Assembly (NCBI GenBank): GCA_963989385.1 | Contig: OZ022506.1 | Coordinates: 62,941,434 to 63,005,433 of the forward strand | Source of the DNA: Ctena decussata | Taxonomy: Eukaryota; Mollusca; Bivalvia; Lucinida; Lucinidae | Direction of reading: 5' to 3' | DNA: 64,000 nucleotides | Shown here: in pieces, positions 9,150 through 21,329 of the stretch | How the letters are laid out: each line of letters opens with the position of its first letter | How positions within the stretch are numbered: the first letter of the stretch is position 1 | Made by a program: the position numbers and the translations under genes | Notes under the pieces: generated by a model | Database searches by the model: none | Seen by the model: the letters and a program-made list of their open reading frames with translations, nothing else | Told to the model about the DNA's origin: nothing

Positions 9150-10700
9150 AATTTGTGCCAACTGACTATCCAAAATGGCCACCAGGGGGGGGGGGCGTAA
9201 CTAAAAATAGCACAAACATAAAAATGACAATTGCTCAAGAACCCTTGAATGGAATTGGGCCAACTTTGTGTCAGAATTTTCCTTGCATGAAGCCGTTTTG
9301 ATTAATTGCGATTTGGCAATCCAAGATGGCCGCCATCTGTCGTTACTAAAAATAGCACAAAACATGAAAATGACAATATTTCAGTTACCACTGAATGGAT
9401 TTTGACGAAATTTGTGACAAAATGGTTCTTGCATTGAGATGTTTCAACCGTAGATAAATATAGACCCGTCATCTTTGCCTCTGTAACTAAAAATAGCAAA
9501 ATGTGAAAATTAGAAAATTACAATAGAATTGGACTAATTTTGTGTCAGAATGGTCCTTTCATGAAGCCTTCGCGATTTCTTGCATTTTGGCATTCCAAGA
9601 TGGCTGCCATCTGCCGTAACTAAAAATAGCGCAAAACATGAAAATGATAATATCTCGGTTACCACTGAATGGATTTTAACGAAAGTTGAGTCAAAATGAT
9701 TCTTCCATTAAAATGTTTCAAACCTAACTAAATATAGACCTGTCAAATTGGCCTTTGTTACTAAAAATAGCAAAATGTGAAAATTAGAAAATCTCAATAG
9801 AATAGGACTAACTTTGTGTCAGAATGGTCCTTTCATGAAGCCTTTGTGATTTCTTGCATTTTGGCATTCCAAGATGGCTGCCATCTGCCGTTACTAAAAA
9901 TAGCACAAAACATGAAAATAACAATTTCTCAGTAACCCCTGAATGGATTTTGACGAATTTTGTGGCAAAATGATTCTTCCATTGAGGTGTTTCAAGCATA
10001 ACTAAATATAGACAAGTCATGTTGGCCTCTGTTACTAAAAATAGCAAAATGTGAAAATTAAAAAATCTTAATGGAATTTGACTAATTTTGTGTCAGAATG
10101 GTCCTTTCATGAAGCCTTTGCGATTTCAAGCATTTTGGCATTCCAAGTTGTCTGCCATCTGCCGTTACTAAAAAAAGCACAAAACATGAAAATGACAATA
10201 TCTCAGTTACCCCTCAATGGATTTTGACGAATTTTGTGGCAAAATTTTTCTGGCATTGAAATGTTTAAAACATAAATAGATATAGACCAGTTAAATTGGC
10301 CTCTGTTACTTAAAATAGCAAAATGTGAAAATTAGAAAATCTCAAAAGAATTGGACTAATTTTGTGTTAGAATGGTCCTTTCACGAAGCCTTTGTGATGT
10401 CCTGCATTTTGGCATTCCAAGATGGCCTCCATCTGCCATTACTAAATATAGCACAAAACATGAAATGACAATATCTCAGTAACCACTGAATAGTTTTGAT
10501 GAAATTTGTGGCAAGATGATTCTTGCATTTAGATGTTTCAAAAGTAACTAAATATAGACCCGTCAAAGTGGCCTCTATGACGAAAAATAGCAAAATTTGA
10601 AAATGTGAAAATCTCAATGAAATTGGACCAATGTTGTGTCAGAATGAACCGTGGCAAAATAGCCAGTTGAGCGATATCAGGCCCATTTGGGCCTCTTGTT
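9150..10700 (+). repeat. Tandem array with exact 274-bp spacing, HINE-like 3' end
   Basis: A dyad AGATGGC-N-GCCATCT begins at 9324, 9598, 9872, 10146 (degenerate) and 10420, each step exactly 274 bp. Every unit also carries TTACTAAAAATAGCA twice. The array ends with GAGCGATATCAGGCCC, a hairpin (GGCCCATTTGGGCC) and TCTTGTT at 10700, the same end plan as the AGCTCACC-type elements. Minus-strand ORFs of 65-79 residues recur because the unit recurs; they are not genes. Confidence 0.8.
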
Positions 10701-11334
10701 GTGCTTTTTAAATTCTAGAAATTAAGATTTCACGGAAAGTGTTGAAGTTGTCCTAAAAATTGGCATCTAAAGTCATCTAAATGAGTACATGAAGATTTAA
10801 GAGTACAACAGGTCAAGGTCATTCTTATACCTTTGACAGGTCTCTCATAATCTAACAATTTCAAACATTTCCTCCAAAGCCACTGCGAAAATTACAAAAT
10901 TTCATGTAAAGCCTCAAGGAGCCGAGGCAAAGAAAATTTGTTTGTACGGTCTAAGTCACATGACCAAAATGGCCGCCATGGCCATATATGATTAAAATGT
11001 TAATTATAAAGCTCCCTCTCCAGAGTCAATGGACGGCTAGCCTTGAAACATGGTATATACCATCGGATACTCGAGTACCACCGAGACTATTCAACGGATA
11101 GCCTAGGGTTGTCCGTGACATTTTATTACGACAACTTGAAGGTCAAATTTGGGAATATGCTAGAACATAAGATTTCATGGAAAGTTCGGGAGATTATGGT
11201 TCAAGATCGTTCAAATGATAACCTTGGGTTGACCTTTAAATCTGGTGCTTTTATACGGGAGAGTTCATGGAACTTGAAGAAGACTTTGGTGCAAAAGTTA
11301 ATAAATACAGTCTGATAAATTAGTTCATAAACAT

Positions 11335-13250
11335 TTTATCCCGTCTGTACGAAAGTACAGAGACTGAGAGAGCTATTGCTGTAACCCTGACATCGGCGTC
11401 GGCATCGGCATGGGTGTGGGCGTCACACTTTAAAGTTTTACGTCAAAGTGTTGTCAAACTTCCAAACCTCAGCAACCACTGGCCAGAACTCTTCCATATT
11501 TGGAATATAATAATGCCATAGCATATCCTTATATTGTGTAACATCATACCCCTGAGTGAGGCTTTGGGGTGGGACAGAGGGGTCAAAAATTAGGTCACGC
11601 TCACTTTAAAGTTTTACGACAAAGTTTTTAAACATTTATATCTCAGCAACCACTGGCCAGAACCCTTCCATATTTGGACCATAATCGTATTATAGCATAC
11701 CCTTTTATGACATAACACTATTCAACAGGTTCAGACCCTGGGGTCAGGCTGAGGGGTAAAATATTAGGTCACACTCACTTTAAAGATTTACGACAAAGTT
11801 TTTAGCTCACCAGAGCCGAAGGCTCCGGGGGAGCTTATAGGATAGGCAGTGTCCGTCGTCGTCGTCGTCGTCGTCGTCCGTCGTCGTATGTCCGTCAACA
11901 CTTTTAAACAACATCTCCTCTGAAGCCACTAGGCCGATTGGGCCCAAATTTCATCTGTAGCATCCTTGGGCTGGGGGATTGAAAGTTTGTGTTTTTAATG
12001 AAAATCTGCACTTTAGTTTGGTTGCTATGGCAACTTAGAGTTCCCATAGACTTATAATGGGGAAAATTGAAAAATGATATTTTCTGCCAGGCCATTGCAG
12101 ATATGCTGACAAAACTTTTATAGAAATGTTTCTTTAGAAGTTTTTTTATCAGCTGTATGTTTTTTGGCCCAGTGCCCCTTTTATTGGTTGCCATGGAAAC
12201 CAAAATGAAAAAAAAAATGGAAAAAAAATACTTAAAAATTATCTCCTCTGTAACCACTGGGTTGATAAGGCCCAGATTTCATCTGTAGTATCCTTAGGCT
12301 GGGGGATTGAAAGTTTGTGTTTTTTATGAAAATCTGCCTTTTAGTTTGGTTGCTATGGCAACTTAGAGTTCCCATAGACATATAATGGGGAAAATTGAAT
12401 AATGGCATTTACTGCCTAGCCATTGCAGATATGTTGACAAAACTTTTATAGAAATTTCCTTAAGAAGTCTTCTATTAGCTTTATTGTTTTTGGACCCACT
12501 GATCCTTTTACTGGTTGTCATGGAAACCAAAATGCAAAAATAATGGAAAAAAAAATACTTACAAAATTATCTCCTCAGAAGCCACTGGGCCAATAAGGCC
12601 CAGATTTCATCTTTAGTATCCTTCGGCTGGGGGGTTGAAAGTTTGTGTTTTGATGAAAATCGGCTCTTTCGTTTGGATGCTATGGCAACTTAGAGTTGCA
12701 TTGACTTATACTGGGGAAAATTGAAAAATGGCATTTACTGCAATCAAAATATGGAAAATAGTTATATATTTTGTTATCAACTCAACAGACTGTCAGACTG
12801 AGACTTTGTAGTTGTATATTTTGTATTAGCCTGTACAAATGTGACAGTAATTTTGATAGCAATTTTGAGCTAGAGATCTGGTGAGCTTTGTGGCCCGTGG
12901 GCCTCTTGTTTAAACATTCATGTCTCAGCTACCACTGGCAAGAACTCTTTTATATTTGGAACACAATCATATCATACCATAACCTTTCATTATATAGCAC
13001 TATACTCCATGGTCCGACCCTGGGGTGGGGCTTAGGGGTAAAAGAATTAGGTCAAAACTGACTTTAAAGTATATCTCCTTTTCTCATGAACGGATTCTTT
13101 TGATGTAAGCACTATAAGTAGATATTGGTCTAGAGTTTTACAGACTACCACCCCTACTCGGTGACATTGAGGATAAGGTCATATCCTTAGAAATTCGATG
13201 CCTATTACACTACCGGCTTCTTTATCTATTCAGATTCTCGTCTGTTGTTT
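11335..13250 (+). mobile_element. HINE-like element with GTACGAAAGTAC hairpin
   Basis: A 5' hairpin (CTGTAC-GAAA-GTACAG, about 11346) is followed by a GGCGTCGGCATCGGC stretch and tandem units of roughly 180 bp (TTTAAAGTTTTACGACAAAG, CTCAGCAACCACTGGCCAGAAC). The 11804-12911 element is inserted into one unit; the next unit gives the uninterrupted target. The 3' limit is uncertain. Confidence 0.5.
11804..12911 (+). mobile_element. AGCTCACC-type HINE-like element, copy 1
   Basis: Starts AGCTCACCAGAGCCGAAGG with the hairpin GAGCC-GAA-GGCTC, then a (GTC)n stretch (about 11846-11886), three diverged ~320-bp tandem units, and ends with a GGTGAGCT sub-terminal inverted repeat, a GGCCCGTGGGCC hairpin and TCTTGTT. 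Insertion is inside CAAAGTTTTT|AAACATT, whose empty form is at about 11624-11638, so the target is a T run. This layout matches Helentron-associated HINE/pearl elements. No coding. Confidence 0.75.
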
Positions 13251-13958
13251 TGAATATTTTACAGTCTGATTTCCTTCGGATTGTAAATCAGAGACCACTC
13301 TGGAATCATTTTCTTTTTCACTTAATGCCATTTTATGGTTTTATCAGCGCGGGCGACAAATAATAATGTCATAAATGTCATTATGACGTCACTTCCTGTT
13401 AGCAGTGGCACCTTGTAGTAAAGCATTATAAGTCCAATACGGTTACATATTGCTTTTACCACAAAAAAATATAAAGTTCCCATGATAGATAAAGGAATTA
13501 CTGCAATCTTAAAGAAGGTCCATGATTTTTTTTTGTTCTTGTTGTTTTGAGACCTTATTGCTGTCTTGTTTCGTTAAACTATTGAGTATTTTGGTTTAAA
13601 AGTACTTTATTCGTGAAAAAATACATATATGTAAATACAAAACATAATGGAACAGGATCTGACGGTAAGTAGAGTACATGTATGTGTGGTGATCTTTAAT
13701 TTTAGTGCAAATCGTTACTGTTTAATTTAAGTACAAAAATGTCACTTTTTAACTTTGGTGCAAAATCGTCACTTTAGCAGAGTGAACAAGTATAGCTTGT
13801 TTCGCCGGTATGAGATCACTGTCCATTAATAGACGTGTTTGTCAATGGTCTGATTGGGTAGGTATTCGCTAGACGAAAACAATCTATTAGAAATATGTAT
13901 GATCATGCGGCAGATATATTTGTGTATTATGTTTTGTGTTTTTGTTCCATGCGTAAAG
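13251..13958. other. Intron, no recognised feature
   Basis: A small hairpin (TCTGATTT...AAATCAGA) lies at about 13264-13293. Nothing else is supported. Confidence 0.4.
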
Positions 13959-14093
13959 AAAGCAGACGATGAAGCAGCAAAAACATTTGCAAAAGAACTA
14001 CTAGATGAAATTGACCGAAAAGGAACTGAAGCCTTTAGCAGTGATGGTAGAGCTTTCCTCAAGCATCTACAGAACTTCGGCCATTTACATGAG
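13959..14093 (+). CDS. Host coiled-coil protein, exon E2
   Basis: 45 codons, phase 0 in and phase 0 out, between an acceptor at GCGTAAAG|AAA and donor GAG|GTACGA. It reads KADDEAAKTFAKELLDEIDR..., ending FGHLHE, strongly helical with regularly spaced hydrophobics. Together with E1 it gives the 83-residue N-terminal domain. The acceptor has a T-rich tract (TTTTGTGTTTTTGTTCC) ending nine nt before the AG. A minus-strand ORF over the same bases (13826-14131) is a shadow. Confidence comes from phase agreement with both neighbours and clean coding wording. Confidence 0.75.
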
Positions 14094-15004
14094 GTACGAT
14101 AAACTATATAACATATATCTAACAGATCCAAATTACAGATGGTTTTGTTTGGGAAGGGAACAAACTTTGTCTTATATGCCTGTGTTTGAGTAACAGGGTA
14201 CCCATAGGAAGACAGACAGGTAGTGGCAGAGCGCTCAGTGTAGCTCCAACGCTTCTTCTTTATTTTCTTATGTATGTCAGCTACAGATAATATGGCTTTG
14301 TTAGAATATAAATATTATTTTCGCTATTTCTACTGTTACTTGCCTTTCTGCCTTTTCCCGCATCTTTACTCTGTCCTATATTAGTTACACGTACTAAAAA
14401 TTGCTTTTGTCCACTCACTGCCCCGTCATGCATGGCATTACTGGTTCCTAAGTTGAATAATTATATTATGATGTGAAATCTTCTCCTGTGGCTCATTTTG
14501 TGAATATAGATTGAATTTACGCTGCATATTTCTCGCATAACACTGTGTGAACTCCTGTGGCATCGTGTAAATTATAACTGCTATGCTACGTTTCACATGC
14601 TCACTGTAAAACTATAATAGCAAGTAATATGCATGTATAGGTTCATCCTAGGCCGTTTGTCGCATCTTTTTAGTACAGTATACAAAATCAATCGATTTTG
14701 TGCATGACTGTATAATATCAAACAAACCAGACATAAACGAAATTCATATTATAAGACATTGAAACGGTGTAATGGTGTTAATACTTACCATTACGGAACT
14801 GTCCACTAATCCATTTGCTATCCATCTATCTGTCCGTGACCTACAAAGTTTAAAATGATTTTTCTGAATCATTTAAATAGCTTTGGATAAGATCTCTGTG
14901 AGTCGTTGAAACAAACATTTTATAGGTTAACTCAGCAATTCTTTGAAACTCTATTATATTTAATCTGTTCTCATTTTATCATAATGCCTTGCCAACTTTT
15001 ACAG

Positions 15005-15054
15005 ACCTCCACAAATCCGAGGCCAGGAGCCACAATTGTGCCAGTGGGACAAAG
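15005..15054 (+). CDS. Host coiled-coil protein, exon E3a (short route)
   Basis: 50 nt between CTTTTACAG|ACC and CAAAG|GTATAT. Phase 0 in, two bases left over. Encodes TSTNPRPGATIVPVGQ plus the first two bases of Arg, completed by E4: the start of a flexible, proline-containing linker. E3a and E3b have the same entry and exit phases, so either joins E2 to E4 in frame but both together do not. Confidence 0.6.
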
Positions 15055-15189
15055 GTATATATTAAGTAACCTTATTTTATTTTTGCACGAGGATGCCATT
15101 GGGGCCTTCGGGAAGCTTGGGCATAGTCTGCATGTATTATTATTATTATCCTATAATACTATACGTTTAGTTGTTTATGTAGAATAGTA

Positions 15190-15242
15190 TCTGAATGCAT
15201 GTTGCTGTTTTTTTTGTTTTTTTTTTTTTGGGGGGGGGGGGT
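15190..15242. repeat. T-run followed by G-run
   Basis: A run of about 30 mostly T is followed by about 12 G, between the two alternative exons. Such a tract could affect splice choice, but that is speculation. Confidence 0.8.
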
Positions 15243-15327
15243 TAACATTAACCGGCACATCTAGTTTTTTTTTTCTTTGCCATATGAAATTAGTTTGGTA
15301 CGTTTTTTGGATAACTTATAATTTCAG

Positions 15328-15653
15328 AAAAAAAGTAACGTGACAGTTTTAAATGAAAGGGAAGGACAAACGACTGACAATGCAGCAAAAGTAGCTTATC
15401 AGATTTGCATTAGGATGTGGCACATATTAAAACCTGTTTTGCAAATATTTATCATTAAACGTTTAGAACGAACCGATGCATTACAATTAGGCTTAGACTA
15501 TTCTTGTGTAGCAAAAAGCTTATACTTTGCAATACTTATTTCACATAGCTCGCCGATTACTGAGAAAGCTAAAATACATCAGCGGTCGAAAGCCAGTGAT
15601 CAGGAAAAGATAGATGACATATTTCAATCTAGCAATAGGTCCGAAGGCTCTGG
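15328..15653 (+). CDS. Candidate alternative exon E3b (long route)
   Basis: 326 nt, fully open in one frame, between an acceptor (ACTTATAATTTCAG|AAA) and a donor (CTCTGG|GTTAGT). It starts in phase 0 and leaves two bases, exactly like E3a. Joined to E4 it gives Gly at the junction. The 108 encoded residues include VAYQICIRMWHILKPVLQIF and end KIDDIFQSSNRSEGSG: a hydrophobic, helix-prone first part and a polar, Ser-rich end. I recognise no domain. The open length could arise by chance in AT-rich DNA, so the case rests on matching phase and two acceptable splice sites. Confidence 0.4.
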
Positions 15654-16410
15654 GTTAGTATAATTGTAATTTGCATTAATTGAATTTTAAAACTGATTTT
15701 GTGAAAAGAGACGGTAGAAATTTTATGAAAGCCGTATCTATATGTCAGTCCTTTGAAATTTTCGAGATATATTTCACGTTGTTCTATTATTAGTTACGTA
15801 GTTTTGACAAAATATTTGCTTTAACGCATACATGTGTATGTTCAAGAACAGGCCGATAATTATAATCCTAGACTAAGTAAAGGCAGTCCAGCCCTTAATT
15901 CGCCATTTCCATGTAAAAGATACAGGTCTTTAAGTCTGTAAAACGCAAAATGAAATCTTCAAACTTTTTGGACAACGACTATCTTTAACCTCTTAATAAA
16001 TATTTTCCCTAAATCAGTATGCAACATGTTTTATGTTTTGTTTATACTTATTTTATGGCATTAAAAAAGATTATAAAATTATATGAGGTTTTTGTGGGTG
16101 TGAGATGCTGGTTCCGAGAACAAGTAATGGACATAGCGAGCCTTGCCGTGTGATGCCGAGGGAATCATATTTTCGTATCTTGATTCTAGACTATGACATA
16201 TTCTTTTCCTTGCATACTTTTTGATTAACGATATCTGATCTTAAGCAAACACCATACTTAATTCATATGTTTTAAGTTTTCTTTTTAATTTTGATAGAGA
16301 CGTACGGCTCTTTAGGTTAATGTCCGACATCTCATAAACCGTTATCGTTTATGATATTTTTCGCGGCATCATCATCTCAACAACCTATGTCTTGGCGATG
16401 CAGATACGTG
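15654..16410. other. Intron, no recognised feature
   Basis: AT-rich; no gene or repeat supported. Confidence 0.4.
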
Positions 16411-16414
16411 ACCA

Positions 16415-16540
16415 GGAGCCCTAGTAGCTCAGTGGGTTAAGCGCTGGCCTGTTGATTTAGCGGTTCCTGGTACGGTTTCCGATGGAGGCGGAAATCTTTT
16501 CAATCATGAATGGGGTTCCATTGCACACAACCTTCCACTA
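16415..16540 (+). mobile_element. tRNA-derived SINE, family A, copy 2
   Basis: The plus-strand head has A box TAGCTCAGTGGGTTAAG and a decayed B box near 16470, then GGAGGCGGAAAT and GGGGTTCCATT as in copy 1 (122-275). The tail is not clear, so the right limit is approximate. Confidence 0.65.
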
Positions 16541-16835
16541 TCACCGTTCTAGGACCAGATACAAGTCACGAGCATTCAATGCATTGGTTGTATTGGTGGT
16601 CACGATTCTGCGTAGTCAAATGACATAGGCGTTTTAGACGATGATGCCACGAAGTCGGCAAAATGACGTCAGATTATGCACGCCAGACGTTGACGTAAGG
16701 TACCGAATTGCGGTTGTAGAAAGCGGCGCCTTCTTTCAAAATCAAATTAAAACCTTTCAAGCACTGATATTACGCATTTTGACAAGTAGTAAAGTTAAAA
16801 GAAAATTTGGTGTGCAAGAAAAAGTATCTATCATT

Positions 16836-16954
16836 GGCGTGAGGTACGGATAGAAAAATCCGTCTTTCGGGATTACTGTTCAGCACCACTTGGCAAGTCT
16901 CGTGATGCGGAACAGTGATCCTCGTGTCAGATTTTTCTATCCCCACCTCACACC
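16836..16954. repeat. 119-bp imperfect hairpin
   Basis: GGCGTGAGGTACGGATAG at the left pairs with CTATCCCCACCTCACACC at the right, and further in GGATTACTGTTC pairs with GAACAGTGATCC. The whole segment folds back on itself. It stands at the left edge of the ~165-bp array and may be that element's 5' end or a small separate MITE. Confidence 0.65.
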
Positions 16955-17049
16955 CATGAAAAATACTAGTAATCTAAGTACGGGATAGAGCGATGAGCCT
17001 GGCATCCATTCATAATCATTTTCTTGTCTGCTCTATAACTTCAGTACCA

Positions 17050-18290
17050 TTCGGAATTTTTTCTTAATACTTCACAGTTATGTAGAACAGGTCATGACGA
17101 TATGTGGCGAGCAATAATGGAAACTCTTGCTTTCAAACTTTTGAGTTATCTGCCCTTTGGTGTTTTTGGCAGATTCGTATCCGGTCTTTAAATTGAATGC
17201 CTTATGAAATAGTTTCATGATGCGTCACAGATATTATAGAACAGAATATTACAATAGGTCGCGAACAAGAATGACAGTTCTTGCTGTCTAACCTTTTCTG
17301 TTATTTCCCTTAGTGGTTTTAGCTGTGATTTCGTGTCCGCTCGATGTTTTGTGGATGTTTTGTGGCTGATGTGGATTTGATGAGGATTTGATGTGGATGT
17401 TTTGTTGAGTTTATGTGGATGATGTGGATTTGATGTGGATGTTTTGTGGCTGATGCGGATCTACAGTCAGAAGTTTCCACACCTCCACCTCTACACATTC
17501 GACAAATTCGCTTAGTCGCTGCTGTCTCTTGTCCTAGCTTATTTCTCAAGTATGCTGACAGACATATGCTTCTGGAAATCTCAGTGAGAAACGACCCTTT
17601 GAATTATTTTTATAATGATACTTCACTGACAGGCAAAATAGGGCATGATGATTTGTCGCGTACATGAATGACAACTCTTGCATTCATACTTTCTGAGTTA
17701 TTTCTTCTTAGGTGGTGGAGCTGTAAGTTCGTGTCCGCTGCATATTTTCATAACCTTGTTGAATATTTCATGATACTGTACACTTACCTAAAATAGGTAA
17801 TGGCGATGTATTGCGAATCAAAATGGCAGCTCCCATTTCATACATCATGAGTTATTTCCCCTTTAGTTGATGGTTTTGATTGCAATTTCATGTCTGCTAG
17901 GTACTAGTCGGAATACTTCCATGATATTTCAAAGTTATATAGGAAATATCATGATAATATGGCACTTTTAAGAATGGCAGCTCTGTGATTTATAGTCTAT
18001 TAGTAATTTCCCATTGATGGTTTTATGCACTGTTTTATGTCCTTGCTTTGGAATTTACTGTTCGCTCTTTAGCTTAAATGCTCTTTTGAATATGTTCATG
18101 ATATATCACAGTTATGTAGATCAAATCAGGTAAATAGGACACAAACAAGATTACCAACTCAAATTGTTATGGTGATTTTGTTATTGCCCCTAGATGTTTC
18201 TGTGCAGTGTTTCATGTCCGATGTTTGCATTTTGGCCTGCTCTATAATCCATAACTTGAATACTCTTATACGTTTTTAGAATATTGATGA
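17050..18290 (+). repeat. Diverged tandem array of ~165-bp units
   Basis: The phrase GAATGACAGTTCTTGC and variants recur at about 17268, 17663, 17821, 17974 and 18150, each followed by a 'TTATTTCCC.TTAG..GGTTTT' phrase and a 'TCATGATAT' phrase. The interior plan is that of the other HINE-like elements. No termini were identified with confidence. Confidence 0.6.
17341..17461. repeat. Minisatellite, TGTGGATGTTTTG-type units
   Basis: Repeated words TGTGGATGTTTTGTGGCTGA and TGATGTGGATTTGATG. On the minus strand it reads as recurring TKHPHQI residues, which is an effect of the repeat and not a protein signal. Confidence 0.75.
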
Positions 18291-19406
18291 TCTTGCTTTG
18301 ATATCCTCTCAGTGTCCCTAGCTGTCTGTGCCCCTCCGCCCCCCCACCCCCCCCCCCTCTCCACGCTCCGACACCCTCTACCATGCTCTCCACCATTCCA
18401 CCCCTTCCATGCTTTCCACCACTTCCCAATAATATAAAAATAGATTTGGATGAATTTTCTCCTCCCACACTACGCTCTCCGAAGATCAAATGCCTATTTA
18501 TAACGGATCCCTTCCTCAGCACCCTCACAATCCGTGACAGTCTGTTTTGGAGCAGTCCTATGTAAAAGCTCGATGCCAGTATAATCATCAAAATGGTATC
18601 AAGCGTATAATTAAAGGAATCTCTTTAAAAAGACTGGCAGGAATTTTTCATTACTGGTGCTGACGGGATGTATTTATATTAGATTCAACTGCATAGGATG
18701 AAAATAAGCAAAACGGTAGAAATAAAAATGAATCAACGCAAAACCAGATATAATGCTTTGCAAGCTTACAGCGTGTGGGTACACTGCCGTATTTTTCCAC
18801 CATTTCTTACGAAGGGGAACAATTTTTGTGATGTATTGGGTGCTTCCGTGGACAGTAAAGTCCTTCCAAATTGCGGCCTACTTTCGACAGAAAGAATTTG
18901 CTTCTAGAATTCTCTCCTAGGGAGCAAATTCTTTCCTTTAAGTAAAAATGAAATGGAAGTGTTCCCATTCACTTTAAATCCGATTTGTGTCTCTCTTAGT
19001 GATACTTTTCTTACCTTGCATTTAATAATCCTTTCTTTTCATTTCCTCGTTTTATAAAGACTGAAGGGTCCAACATTTAATAATCGTTTCTATTCATTTT
19101 TCTAAATTAATAATGACCAGTGCCCAACTTTAAAAATGTGTCACGGTTATTGTGAAAGGAAAATACAATAATCAATTAAATTGGTCCTGATTAGGGGTGG
19201 ATGTGTTTTCTTTGCCTGTCATGACTGTCAAAAAATGATTTCCATATCACATTTTTGTATAATATACCTGAGACTGGGCGGGTCATGATGCAAACTAGTA
19301 ATTGAATGTCAATCTTTCTGTTCGGGGCTACGGCCCTCGTACAGAAATCACTTGCCTCGTGATTAATATTTTATAACTATTAATTAAAGTGGTATTATTA
19401 TTGCAG
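18291..19406. other. Intron with a C-run and a small hairpin
   Basis: C-rich tracts at about 18327-18360. A 13-bp stem (GAAAGAATTTGCT / AGCAAATTCTTTC) lies at about 18890-18938. No gene is supported; the 133-residue minus-strand ORF at 18190-18591 is low-complexity Gly/Arg from the C-runs. Confidence 0.45.
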
Positions 19407-19508
19407 ACAGGCAGTTGGAAGTCAGACCATGAAACCTACGGGTCGAGCTCCAGATGCTCCAAAACAGCCCCCTATGTCTTCAACATTGCCAGCTACATCT
19501 GCGTCAAG
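19407..19508 (+). CDS. Host coiled-coil protein, exon E4 (linker)
   Basis: 102 nt between TTATTGCAG|A and TCAAG|GTAAAC. One base completes the previous codon (Arg from E3a, Gly from E3b), then QAVGSQTMKPTGRAPDAPKQ and PPMSSTLPATSAS, with two bases left. Pro, Ser and Thr dominate: a disordered linker between the N-terminal helical domain and the next helical segment. Length is a multiple of three with phase 2 on both sides, so skipping it would keep the frame. The donor opens a 26.9-kb intron. Confidence 0.65.
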
Positions 19509-20790
19509 GTAAACCATAAGTTTGTTTTACATAGAAGTTGATCAAATTTTGATTGTAAATTCTGATTGATTACCTGAAAAATAGGAGAGAATAATTTAGG
19601 AGAAAATAAAAAAAAAATGTTAAAGTTGTATAAAGTGTTCTTATTCTGTGCAATAAGTAAGGCATCGGAGTGGATTTGCAAGTTAGGAGTGACAGATAAC
19701 GGTGTCGGAAGTAACATTATAATACTGTTGTATGGTAGTTTGTTTTTAACTATTCCTGTAGCGCCGCGCTTACACATGTCCGCAATGAAACGGTACGCAG
19801 CAAATATCCACCGAGTTGGCAGTTTCTGTATACTATACTGGCTAGATACCAGAAGCGGCCGCGTACCAGTGGTTGCCATATCCATTTTACACGCGCAGTT
19901 TCATATTTGTTTCGTCATAGGTGTAAGATGTAAAGAATCAAAACAGGAGCTACTACTAGTTAAAGGATCGACACAAATACCTACCTAGGAGGCAAAAGAT
20001 AAACAGCTGTCAACTTCGTTTAGATAATTTCATACTGGTCAACATCATTTCTTTTCAGGGGGACTATAGCCATTGACCCTCTCATAGTAGGGTCACTTGT
20101 GTTTATATACCGTATGTGCTCACACTGTAAAATGTGACAAAGACCGCAGTCTCACAACAGCAAAGGGGTGTTTAAAGTTTAAGTCAGGCTACGTTATGGA
20201 CAATGAATCATTCAGCGAATGACAATCGTATTAACTCCATTGGTACATCTCATTCGTAATCTGCTGCTTGTTGGTGATCTATTTCGAGGATCTACCACAG
20301 GCACAACTTACATTCTACTTCCAAAAATAAATTGGTATAATAACATTTTCCAAAATATGGACAAACTAAATACCTTCAGTAGATTACAGGGCCAAAATGT
20401 GTTATAAAAATGACACCACTGGTCGCATACGAGTATAGTATTAGTGTCAGAAACATGGTGCCTTTGAATTTGTTTGTTAACATATATTCAAGAAATAGAC
20501 TACAAACGTCAGATGGTACAAGGTCTTATTACATATTCCGATCATATATGGAAAACGGCATTCTTGTGTTTTACATTTTCATTCACTTATTTACCAATTA
20601 AATATTCATTTTTATTTTCATCAAAAAGCAAAGTGCCTTATAGTTTATCGTTTATCATGCGTTTGACATCGACATCAAAGAATTTTTAATGCAATTCAGT
20701 GCTTAAAATATATAATAAATGTTCTGTTCAAGAGCTAATAAATCGACATTATGACTACAGTACCTTTATCCGACCGTCAAATGTTCCCAG
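19509..20790. other. Start of the 26.9-kb intron, no gene seen
   Basis: A small hairpin (TGACCCT/AGGGTCA) lies at about 20075-20096. The overlapping ORFs at 19493-19988 on both strands have no motif or splice support. Confidence 0.4.
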
Positions 20791-21329
20791 AACAAAGGGA
20801 TATTTGGAATATCATGAGGAAACTTCAAAGCTATATGCATGATCTCAAGATGATGTGTCACATATAAGAATGGTTGCTCCCCCTTTCTTAATTTTGGAGC
20901 CCTTTGAATAATCCGTCCGTAAACATTCTTGTGCGCGCCATAACTGTTACCATTTGAGATATCTTCATGAAATTTTATAGGCATATCTATTAGGTAGGGG
21001 GAACATGTTGTGTGTAAGAATGGTTGCTCCCCCTTCCTTAGTTTTTCAAGGTACGCCCCTTTGGTTGTTTTGTACCCTGCAGGTCTTGTGCGCACCATAA
21101 CTAGATAACTGTTTGTGATATCTTCATAAAACTTCATAGCAATTTGTTTGAAGTCCCAACAATGTGTTGCGCACAACAGTGGTTGCTCACCCTTTCTTCA
21201 TTTAAGAGTTAATCTCATTTACTAGGTCTTTTAGACTATTTTTGTGTATACTTATCTTGTACATCCCTTAACTCGGTAAAGGCCCTGTCCACTGTCACGA
21301 GTTTGGCTACGATAAGCGACGAGTTTATA

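Larger units (their letters stand above)
7300..11330 (+). repeat. Compound tandem-unit element (HINE-like interior)
   Basis: Successive diverged units contain the phrases TTTGACCCAGAACTC, ATCTCCTCAAAAGCCACTG, GGTCACATGACCAACATGG and AAGATGGCCGCC, also seen in the AGCTCACC-type elements at 34616-35680 and 37307-40239. The array is interrupted by a 425-bp MITE (8637-9061) and by a different 274-bp array ending at 10700; after 10700 the original unit resumes (GTACATGAAGATTTA, AGGTCAAGGTCATT). No AGCTCACC 5' terminus was found upstream, so the element is truncated or decayed. Open frames across it are by-products. Confidence 0.6.

Noticed and set aside
13826..14131. 101-residue minus-strand ORF
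   Set aside because: Shadow of exon E2, which has splice sites and phase agreement.
19493..19988. Two long overlapping ORFs (130 and 123 aa)
   Set aside because: Antisense to one another, no recognisable domain, next to but not in phase with E4.
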